Origin: Angomonas deanei
Lineage: Eukaryota; Euglenozoa; Kinetoplastea; Trypanosomatida; Trypanosomatidae
Length of the DNA: 64,000 bases
Direction of reading: 5' to 3'
Assembly (NCBI GenBank): GCA_903995115.1
Contig: LR877147.1
Coordinates: forward strand, 1,088,001-1,152,000
Below, in pieces: positions 53,479 through 61,433 of this stretch; within the stretch, counting starts at the first letter, position 1, and the number at the start of each line of letters is the position of its first letter. The notes beneath the pieces are model-generated. The model did no database searches and had not been told where the DNA came from. It was given only the letters and a program-made list of their open reading frames with translations. The translations under genes and the position numbers were made by a program.

Positions 53479-53688
53479 ACGGTGCCATCCTTTCTATAGA
53501 TCCCCTTTGTTTTTGATTTGTCCCACTCTTTTCTTGGAGTCTTGTGCGGTGGTGTCTGGCCGCCGAACGTCACTTCTTTCCCCACATGTACGCATCCCAT
53601 ATTCAAAGCACTTCTCTCCACCCTCACCCTCTCTGAAGGTTTTCCACCTACCACACTTTCCACCACCCAACCCACACACTTTACCTCA

Positions 53689-53988
53689 ATGGCCAAGGGC
53701 AAGAGATCTGAAGCGAAGGGCAGCGCTCGCCAGCAGAAGAAGCTTCTGCGCGACAACATCAAGTCCATTTCCCGCGGCTCCATCCGCCGCCTCGCACGTC
53801 GCGGTGGTGTGCGCCGGCTGAGCGGCGAGATTTATGAGGAAGTCCGCCGCGTTCTCAAGAGCTACGTCGAGGATGTCGTCCGCACCGCCACTTCTTACAC
53901 GGAATACAGTCGGGCCAAGACGGTCAAGGCATCAGACATTGTGTCCGCTCTGCGCAAGAAGGGCCAGATCCTCTACGGTTATGCGTAA
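53689..53988 (+). CDS. H4: Histone H4 (unit 8)
   Basis: Protein identical to the other H4 copies. Confidence 0.98.
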   Translation: MAKGKRSEAKGSARQQKKLLRDNIKSISRGSIRRLARRGGVRRLSGEIYEEVRRVLKSYVEDVVRTATSYTEYSRAKTVKASDIVSALRKKGQILYGYA

Positions 53989-54187
53989 GCGCACGCCCGT
54001 GTGCACGTTCATATAGATATATATTGTTTTTATGGTTATGTTTTCGTTATAAATGTTTCCCTCTCGTCCCGAGTCCGCGTGCACGATGGCGCGCACCTTG
54101 ATGCAAGTACGACCGCAACACTTCTGTCTCTCTCTCCTCCCCACCTAGTTCTTTCGCTACCACACTACTCTTCATCACCCCCCAAAA

Positions 54188-54529
54188 ATGGCCACTCCCA
54201 AGTCTGCTCCCCGCCGCGCTGGCAAGAAGGCTGGCAAGCGCTCCAACCGCAAGCCCCACCGCAGCTGGAACATTTACATTTCCCGATCTCTCAAGGCCCT
54301 GAACAAGCAGATGTCGCTCTCCGGCCGCACCGTGAAGGTGCTCAACTCCTTTGTGAACGACGTGTTCGAGCGCGTTGCCACGGAGGCTGCCTCCATCGTC
54401 CGCGCCAACAAGAAGCGCACGCTGGATGCCCGCGCCGTGCAGACCGCCATCCGTGTGGTGCTCCCCGCCGAGCTGTGCCGCCACGGCATCGCCGAGGCCA
54501 GCAAGGCCCTCAACGCCGCCACCCGCTAA
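54188..54529 (+). CDS. H2B: Histone H2B (unit 8)
   Basis: Protein identical to the other copies; 3' flank TATAGATGCTTCG as in unit 7. Confidence 0.98.
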   Translation: MATPKSAPRRAGKKAGKRSNRKPHRSWNIYISRSLKALNKQMSLSGRTVKVLNSFVNDVFERVATEAASIVRANKKRTLDARAVQTAIRVVLPAELCRHGIAEASKALNAATR

Positions 54530-54757
54530 GCGGCGAGCACAACCCCTTTTATAGATGCTTCGTTTTATTGGATTTTATTCCCTCCATAAGCAACCCCTCT
54601 GAACCGTGAACGACCCCGCACGTCATGGTCATGTGTGCGCCCAATACACCCCAACCACCTTTTCTCTCTCGCCCCCCTTCCCTGTGTTACACACACTGTA
54701 TTTTCGCCGTTGCTTAGATTTTACATTTTCTCCGCACACTTCCCACTTTATCTCACG

Positions 54758-55168
54758 ATGGCCACCCCTCGCTCCGCTAAGAAGGCTTCCCGCAAGTCTG
54801 GCAGCTCCAAGTCCGCCAAGGCCGGTCTGATCTTCCCCGTCGGCCGCGTGGGCTCTCTCCTCCGCCGCGGACAGTACGCCCGCCGTGTGAGTACCTCCGG
54901 TGCAGTATTTTTAACCGCGGTGCTAGAATACGTGGTTGCGGAGGTTCTTGAGCTTTCCGTGAAGGCTGCGACGCAGAGCGGCAAGAAGGTGCGCCGCCTG
55001 ACGCCCCGCACCCTCACCCTCGCCGTCCGCCACGACGACGACCTCAGCAAGCTCCTCCAGAACGTGACCATCTCCAAGGGCGGCGTGGTGCCGACCGTGA
55101 GCAAGGCGGTCGCCAAGAAGCACAAGCAGAGCTCCAAGCGCGCCAAGAAGTCCACCCCCAGCGCCTAA
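54758..55168 (+). CDS. H2A: Histone H2A (unit 8), Lys-to-Gln tail variant
   Basis: Same KKHKQSS tail as unit 7, pointing to duplication or conversion between neighbouring units. Confidence 0.97.
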   Translation: MATPRSAKKASRKSGSSKSAKAGLIFPVGRVGSLLRRGQYARRVSTSGAVFLTAVLEYVVAEVLELSVKAATQSGKKVRRLTPRTLTLAVRHDDDLSKLLQNVTISKGGVVPTVSKAVAKKHKQSSKRAKKSTPSA

Positions 55169-55363
55169 GCACGCTGAGCGCATTTTTATAGATATTTTGA
55201 TTTCCAATTCATCTTGACGTTTTTGCCGGTTGGTGTCGAGATGCTCCCTCCCCGCCGTGTGCTCCCCTTTTTATTTATGGCGACGACACCCTCTCCCCCT
55301 CCCTCTCCATCTCGATTCATCTGGCCAGTTCTCTATCCCTACACACTACCCCCACCACACTTC

Positions 55364-55753
55364 ATGTCCCGCACCAAGGAAACTTCCCGCGCTAAGCGCA
55401 GCATCACCTCCAAGAAGAGCAAGAAGGCTCCCCGCGCCGCGTCCGGCACCAAGCGCGCCCACCGCTGGCGCCCGGGTACGGTGGCTCTCCGTGAAGTGCG
55501 CAAATTCCAGCGTTCGACCGACTTGCTGATCCAGCGCGCTCCTTTCCAGAGACTCGTTCGCGAGATTGCGTCTGCACAGAAGGAAGGTTTGAGATTTCAA
55601 TCTTCGGCGATCCTCGCCCTGCAGGAGTCGACGGAGGCCTACGTTGTCTCCCTGCTCGCCGACGCCAACCTCGCCTCTCTCAACAGCAAGCGCGTGACCC
55701 TGATGCCCCGCGACCTCCAGCTCGCCCTCCGTCTCCGCGGTGACCGCCACTGA
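55364..55753 (+). CDS. H3: Histone H3 (unit 8)
   Basis: Lys4-equivalent form behind the shortest upstream spacer (CCCCTTTTTATTTATGG). Confidence 0.98.
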   Translation: MSRTKETSRAKRSITSKKSKKAPRAASGTKRAHRWRPGTVALREVRKFQRSTDLLIQRAPFQRLVREIASAQKEGLRFQSSAILALQESTEAYVVSLLADANLASLNSKRVTLMPRDLQLALRLRGDRH

Positions 55754-55963
55754 ACGGTGCCATCCTTTCTATAGATCCCCTTTGTTTTTGATTTGTCCCA
55801 CTCTTTTCTTGGAGTCTTGTGCGGTGGTGTCTGGCCGCCGAACGTCACTTCTTTCCCCACATGTACGCATCCCATATTCAAAGCACTTCTCTCCACCCTC
55901 ACCCTCTCTGAAGGTTTTCCACCTACCACACTTTCCACCACCCAACCCACACACTTTACCTCA

Positions 55964-56263
55964 ATGGCCAAGGGCAAGAGATCTGAAGCGAAGGGCAGCG
56001 CTCGCCAGCAGAAGAAGCTTCTGCGCGACAACATCAAGTCCATTTCCCGCGGCTCCATCCGCCGCCTCGCACGTCGCGGTGGTGTGCGCCGGCTGAGCGG
56101 CGAGATTTATGAGGAAGTCCGCCGCGTTCTCAAGAGCTACGTCGAGGATGTCGTCCGCACCGCCACTTCTTACACGGAATACAGTCGGGCCAAGACGGTC
56201 AAGGCATCAGACATTGTGTCCGCTCTGCGCAAGAAGGGCCAGATCCTCTACGGTTATGCGTAA
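55964..56263 (+). CDS. H4: Histone H4 (unit 9)
   Basis: Protein identical to the other H4 copies. Confidence 0.98.
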   Translation: MAKGKRSEAKGSARQQKKLLRDNIKSISRGSIRRLARRGGVRRLSGEIYEEVRRVLKSYVEDVVRTATSYTEYSRAKTVKASDIVSALRKKGQILYGYA

Positions 56264-56462
56264 GCGCACGCCCGTGTGCACGTTCATATAGATATATATT
56301 GTTTTTATGGTTATGTTTTCGTTATAAATGTTTCCCTCTCGTCCCGAGTCCGCGTGCACGATGGCGCGCACCTTGATGCAAGTACGACCGCAACACTTCT
56401 GTCTCTCTCTCCTCCCCACCTAGTTCTTTCGCTACCACACTACTCTTCATCACCCCCCAAAA

Positions 56463-56804
56463 ATGGCCACTCCCAAGTCTGCTCCCCGCCGCGCTGGCAA
56501 GAAGGCTGGCAAGCGCTCCAACCGCAAGCCCCACCGCAGCTGGAACATTTACATTTCCCGATCTCTCAAGGCCCTGAACAAGCAGATGTCGCTCTCCGGC
56601 CGCACCGTGAAGGTGCTCAACTCCTTTGTGAACGACGTGTTCGAGCGCGTTGCCACGGAGGCTGCCTCCATCGTCCGCGCCAACAAGAAGCGCACGCTGG
56701 ATGCCCGCGCCGTGCAGACCGCCATCCGTGTGGTGCTCCCCGCCGAGCTGTGCCGCCACGGCATCGCCGAGGCCAGCAAGGCCCTCAACGCCGCCACCCG
56801 CTAA
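56463..56804 (+). CDS. H2B: Histone H2B (unit 9)
   Basis: Protein identical to the other H2B copies. Confidence 0.98.
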   Translation: MATPKSAPRRAGKKAGKRSNRKPHRSWNIYISRSLKALNKQMSLSGRTVKVLNSFVNDVFERVATEAASIVRANKKRTLDARAVQTAIRVVLPAELCRHGIAEASKALNAATR

Positions 56805-57035
56805 GCGGCGAGCACAACCCCTTTTATAGATGTTTCGTTTTATTGGATTTTATTCCCTCCATAAGCAACCCCTCTGAACCGTGAACGACCCCGCACGTCA
56901 TGGTCATGTGTGCGCCCAATACACCCCAACCACCTTTTCTCTCTCGCCCCTCCCCTTCCCTGTGTTACACACACTGTATTTTCGCCGTTGCTTAGATTTT
57001 ACATTTTCTCCGCACACTTCCCACTTTATCTCACG

Positions 57036-57446
57036 ATGGCCACCCCTCGCTCCGCTAAGAAGGCTTCCCGCAAGTCTGGCAGCTCCAAGTCCGCCAAGGC
57101 CGGTCTGATCTTCCCCGTCGGCCGCGTGGGCTCTCTCCTCCGCCGCGGACAGTACGCCCGCCGTGTGAGTACCTCCGGTGCAGTATTTTTAACCGCGGTG
57201 CTAGAATACGTGGTTGCGGAGGTTCTTGAGCTTTCCGTGAAGGCTGCGACGCAAAGCGGCAAGAAGGTGCGCCGCCTGACGCCCCGCACCCTGACCCTCG
57301 CCGTCCGCCACGACGACGACCTCAGCAAGCTGCTCCAGAACGTGACCATCTCCAAGGGCGGCGTGGTGCCGACCGTGAGCAAGGCGGTCGCCAAGAAGCA
57401 CAAGAAGAGCTCCAAGCGCGCCAAGAAGTCCACCCCCAGCGCCTAA
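57036..57446 (+). CDS. H2A: Histone H2A (unit 9)
   Basis: Majority protein, but with silent changes (GCAAAGC, ACCCTGACC, AAGCTGCTC) shared only with unit 10. Confidence 0.98.
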   Translation: MATPRSAKKASRKSGSSKSAKAGLIFPVGRVGSLLRRGQYARRVSTSGAVFLTAVLEYVVAEVLELSVKAATQSGKKVRRLTPRTLTLAVRHDDDLSKLLQNVTISKGGVVPTVSKAVAKKHKKSSKRAKKSTPSA

Positions 57447-57655
57447 GCACGCTGAGCGCATTTTTATAGATATTTTGATTTCCAATTCATCTTGACGTTT
57501 TTGCCGGTTGGTGTCGAGATGCTCCCTCCCCGCCGTGTGCTCCCTTTTTTTCTTTTTTTTATTTATTTATGGCGACGACACCCTCTCCCCCTCCCTCTCC
57601 ATCTCGATTCATCTGGCCAGTTCTCTATCCCTACACACTACCCCCACCACACTTC

Positions 57656-58045
57656 ATGTCCCGCACCAAGGAAACTTCCCGCGCTAAGCGCAGCATCACC
57701 TCCAAGAAGAGCAAGAAGGCTCCCCGCGCCGCGTCCGGCACCAAGCGCGCCCACCGCTGGCGCCCGGGTACGGTGGCTCTCCGTGAAGTGCGCAAATTCC
57801 AGCGTTCGACCGACTTGCTGATCCAGCGCGCTCCTTTCCAGAGACTCGTTCGCGAGATTGCGTCTGCACAGAAGGAAGGTTTGAGATTTCAATCTTCGGC
57901 GATCCTCGCCCTGCAGGAGTCGACGGAGGCCTACGTTGTCTCCCTGCTCGCCGACGCCAACCTCGCCTCTCTCAACAGCAAGCGCGTGACCCTGATGCCC
58001 CGCGACCTCCAGCTCGCCCTCCGTCTCCGCGGTGACCGCCACTGA
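57656..58045 (+). CDS. H3: Histone H3 (unit 9)
   Basis: Lys4-equivalent form behind the long spacer; last complete H3 in the window. Confidence 0.98.
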   Translation: MSRTKETSRAKRSITSKKSKKAPRAASGTKRAHRWRPGTVALREVRKFQRSTDLLIQRAPFQRLVREIASAQKEGLRFQSSAILALQESTEAYVVSLLADANLASLNSKRVTLMPRDLQLALRLRGDRH

Positions 58046-58255
58046 ACGGTGCCATCCTTTCTATAGATCCCCTTTGTTTTTGATTTGTCCCACTCTTTTC
58101 TTGGAGTCTTGTGCGGTGGTGTCTGGCCGCCGAACGTCACTTCTTTCCCCACATGTACGCATCCCATATTCAAAGCACTTCTCTCCACCCTCACCCTCTC
58201 TGAAGGTTTTCCACCTACCACACTTTCCACCACCCAACCCACACACTTTACCTCG

Positions 58256-58555
58256 ATGGCCAAGGGCAAGAGATCTGAAGCGAAGGGCAGCGCTCGCCAG
58301 CAGAAGAAGCTTCTGCGCGACAACATCAAGTCCATTTCCCGCGGCTCCATCCGCCGCCTCGCACGTCGCGGTGGTGTGCGCCGGCTCAGCGGCGAAATTT
58401 ATGAAGAAGTCCGTCGCGTTCTCAAGAGCTACGTCGAGGATGTTGTCCGCACCGCCACTTCTTACACGGAATACAGTCGGGCCAAGACGGTCAAGGCATC
58501 AGACATTGTGTCCGCTCTGCGCAAGAAGGGCCAGATCCTCTACGGTTATGCGTAA
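58256..58555 (+). CDS. H4: Histone H4 (unit 10)
   Basis: Same protein, with several silent differences between 58386 and 58444 (for example CTCAGC, GAAATT, GAAGAA, CGTCGC, GTTGTC) absent from units 1-9. This is the most diverged H4 in the array. Confidence 0.98.
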   Translation: MAKGKRSEAKGSARQQKKLLRDNIKSISRGSIRRLARRGGVRRLSGEIYEEVRRVLKSYVEDVVRTATSYTEYSRAKTVKASDIVSALRKKGQILYGYA

Positions 58556-58754
58556 GCGCACGCCCGTGTGCACGTTCATATAGATATATATTGTTTTTAT
58601 GGTTATGTTTTCGTTATAAATGTTTCCCTCTCGTCCCGAGTCCGCGTGCACGATGGCGCGCACCTTGATGCAAGTACGACCGCAACACTTCTGTCTCTCT
58701 CTCCTCCCCACCTAGTTCTTTCGCTACCACACTACTCTTCATCACTCCCCAAAA

Positions 58755-59096
58755 ATGGCCACTCCCAAGTCTGCTCCCCGCCGCGCTGGCAAGAAGGCTG
58801 GCAAGCGCTCCAACCGCAAGCCCCACCGCAGCTGGAACATTTACATTTCCCGATCTCTCAAGGCCCTGAACAAGCAGATGTCGCTCTCCGGCCGCACCGT
58901 GAAGGTGCTCAACTCCTTTGTGAACGACGTGTTCGAGCGCGTTGCCACGGAGGCTGCCTCCATCGTCCGCGCCAACAAGAAGCGCACGCTGGATGCCCGC
59001 GCCGTGCAGACCGCCATCCGTGTGGTGCTCCCCGCCGAGCTGTGCCGCCACGGCATCGCCGAGGCCAGCAAGGCCCTCAACGCCGCCACCCGCTAA
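58755..59096 (+). CDS. H2B: Histone H2B (unit 10)
   Basis: Protein identical to the other copies; leader CATCACTCCCC as in unit 7. Confidence 0.98.
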   Translation: MATPKSAPRRAGKKAGKRSNRKPHRSWNIYISRSLKALNKQMSLSGRTVKVLNSFVNDVFERVATEAASIVRANKKRTLDARAVQTAIRVVLPAELCRHGIAEASKALNAATR

Positions 59097-59327
59097 GCGG
59101 CGAGCACAACCCCTTTTATAGATGTTTCGTTTTATTGGATTTTATTCCCTCCATAAGCAACCCCTCTGAACCGTGAACGACCCCGCACGTCATGGTCGTG
59201 TGTGCGCCCAATACACCCCAACCACCTTTTCTCTCTCGCCGCCCCCCTTCCCTGTGTTACACACACTGTATTTTCGCCGTTGCTTAGATTTTACATTTTC
59301 TCCGCACACTTCCCACTTTATCTCACG

Positions 59328-60084
59328 ATGGCCACCCCTCGCTCCGCTAAGAAGGCTTCCCGCAAGTCTGGCAGCTCCAAGTCCGCCAAGGCCGGTCTGA
59401 TCTTCCCCGTCGGCCGCGTGGGCTCTCTCCTCCGCCGCGGACAGTACGCCCGCCGTGTGAGTACCTCCGGTGCAGTATTTTTAACCGCGGTGCTAGAATA
59501 CGTGGTTGCGGAGGTTCTTGAGCTTTCCGTGAAGGCTGCGACGCAAAGCGGCAAGAAGGTGCGCCGCCTGACGCCCCGCACCCTGACCCTCGCCGTCCGC
59601 CACGACGACGACCTCAGCAAGCTGCTCCAGAACGTGACCATCTCCAAGGGCGGCGTGGTGCCGACCGTGAGCAAGGCGGTCGCCAAGAAGCACAAGAAGA
59701 GCTCCAAGCGCGCCAAGAAGTCCACCATCGCCGGTGTTTTCCCATTAAAAAGTGTTAAAGTGCGTGTGAAGTGTCCCAAAACAGTCCTCTCCCGACGACT
59801 GATTCAGACGCTTCTCATACGCGGTGGGATTGAATCTAACCCGGGACCCCCTCGTGGTCGCCAACAGTTTTCCCGGTCCCGGAATCAATCCAGACCAGCG
59901 AGCCGTTCTGGCTCCGTCGCCTCCCATCGTTCGAACCCACCACCGTCGGCTCGACGATATGAACATGACGTTGGTAATTTCGGCTACAACGATCGACCCT
60001 ATGGTGTAAATGGCAGCAACCACGGCATGTACCGTGGCCGTCGCGAGCCAAGACTGTCCTTTCCCCGACAAGGTGCTGATAATG

Positions 60085-60121
<37 letters not shown>

Positions 60122-60172
60122 CAATCGTACTAACTTCTTTCGAGGAATGCATCCCAATAATAACAATAACGC

Positions 60173-60215
<43 letters not shown>

Positions 60216-61433
60216 AACAATAAACCTAAGCGAAAGCAGCGTAATACTAATAAACAACAAATCAGGAAGAACATGTATACGGAATCCGACTATGTTCCGC
60301 TTGCAGACTGGTATGACGACCTTTTCCAGAACAGCAATCCACATGATATATCCTTCCTGTTCGAGGATGACCCCTTTTTAAAATATGCTCTGGAAGATGG
60401 GTACCCCTATGCGCCACTTGAGGCAGCTGTCCCCAACCCCAACGATAAAGGAGAGGTTCCGTTGGACATCTATCGTGCGGACATAAATGCAGCTGTCGCC
60501 TTCTTCAATCAAAGCCTAAACCTATTTGAGGAGTTTCTTTCTTTACATGTCCAATGCTGGGATGCGATTATGTGCTTTTATTCCCCCCTGTTTGAGAATA
60601 AATTGCCGATGCTAAACTTTACAGACCGTTGTTTCTTCTGCTCGGTCCATACATGTCCCCGACTTCTTCAGACGCAGAGAGAGGTCATCATACATCTTAA
60701 TGCGTGCCATGGCTCTCATTTCTCCACGATCGGACGCGAGGACGATGAGGTTGCTCAGCTGCGCCGTCGAGTCACTGAGCTTAACAACTTATATCAGCAA
60801 GAGCTGCACTCTACCCGTTTACGTCACATTGCTGGTATTGGTCCGATCCGTGCGTCTACCGCAGCTCGCGCTGCACATCCCCCCTCCCTTGAAGCAGAGC
60901 CACATAAACCATCCAAACAGTATAACACTGCCGCATTGGCATTCACAGTCGACAGTTCATCCCCTTCCCACGTCTCACAGTCGCTCATTGAGTCCCCGTC
61001 AGCACCTCCCTCTGCACAGCCTCCTGTCAAATATCCTATGAAGATGCCTACTGTGCACCCTACAGCCCCTCCTAAGAAGGCATCTCCCAGACGATCTGCA
61101 GTTACCATCTCGTCTGAGACGCCGAGCACCCAACAAACGTTGACAACTGGACCGGTATCTATTCTTGGTACCCAACAGGACAACTCCTCTGGCCCCACCC
61201 CCCCTTCACCCAATCGATCGAAGAAATTACTACCTGGTACTCCCGCCCGCGCCTCCCGCCCCAGTGCCCGTACCGCGTCTGCCAGATCCCATTCTGCGGC
61301 TTCCCACCGGTCCCACGAAGATCTCGAAGAAGACGATGCCGAGAATGGCATTCTCCCAGACTCGCCAGTCGCCACTAAATATGTACGCGGTGAGGGTTTT
61401 CAAAACGCACCAAACCAACCAGGGAACACTTAG
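59328..61433 (+). CDS. H2A::ORF1: Histone H2A (unit 10) fused in frame to 2A peptide and LINE ORF1
   Basis: One frame of 701 codons runs from the H2A ATG to 61433. Residues 1-133 equal H2A up to KRAKKST; the final PSA and stop are replaced by element sequence from 59727. Residues 155-174 hold a 2A-like peptide ending NPG|P (residues 171-174), where ribosome skipping would release a 173-residue tailed H2A and start ORF1 with Pro. ORF1 (~528 residues) has an Arg/Ser-rich start, two Asn-rich tracts, a C2H2 zinc finger (C-x4-C-x12-H-x4-H, 60639-60710) and a Pro/Ser-rich disordered C-terminus. No Met codon occurs in frame between 59727 and 60027. The H2A part keeps all fold residues, but its native 3' UTR with TATAGAT is displaced. 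The alternative is that the element lost its own start by 5' truncation and the fusion is accidental. Confidence 0.9.
59793..59849 (+). other. 2A-like ribosome-skipping peptide
   Basis: It encodes [19 protein letters not shown]. The signature of 2A peptides is D-x-E-x-N-P-G-P after a hydrophobic helix; here Gly stands for the Asp (GIESNPGP), while Glu, Asn, Pro, Gly and Pro are kept and LIQTLLIRG gives the helix. Skipping would occur between Gly 59844-59846 and Pro 59847-59849. Efficiency with the Asp-to-Gly change is uncertain. Confidence 0.8.
60081..60224 (+). repeat. AAT trinucleotide repeats encoding Asn-rich tracts
   Basis: Two runs of AAT/AAC codons (about 60081-60126 and 60150-60224) give poly-Asn in ORF1, separated by [10 protein letters not shown]. 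The minus strand reads as poly-Ile/Leu frames, which are artefacts. Such tracts are prone to length change. Confidence 0.9.
61394..61400 (+). other. Candidate -1 frameshift slippery heptamer
   Basis: G GGT TTT is phased in the ORF1 frame (GAG-GGT-TTT-CAA), the X XXY YYZ form. It starts one base after the last stop codon of the ORF2 frame (TGA 61391-61393) and lies 30 nt before the ORF1 stop codon. A slip here fuses ORF1 to ORF2. No strong stimulatory hairpin is obvious just downstream. Confidence 0.6.

Larger units (their letters stand above)
37647..59726 (+). repeat. Tandem histone array, H4-H2B-H2A-H3 x9 plus a partial tenth unit
   Basis: H4 starts are at 37724, 40001, 42278, 44555, 46832, 49109, 51400, 53689, 55964 and 58256. 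The period is 2277 bp for the first five intervals, then 2291, 2289, 2275 and 2292. Length changes fall mainly in a T/ATTT run upstream of H3 (units 6, 7 and 9 long; unit 8 short) and in a C-rich run upstream of H2A. All genes face the same way, in line with the upstream genes, so they are read from one polycistronic unit. Unit 10 stops inside H2A where a LINE is joined. Near-identity of units indicates frequent gene conversion or unequal exchange. Copy number in an assembly of such repeats is uncertain. No H1 gene is included. Confidence 0.95.

Noticed and set aside
37647-59726. CRISPR-like or satellite array
   Set aside because: The repeat unit is 2.28 kb and coding; it is a gene array.
59999-60274. 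Leu/Ile-rich membrane-like frames opposite the Asn tracts
   Set aside because: They are the reverse reading of AAT repeats and have no independent support.
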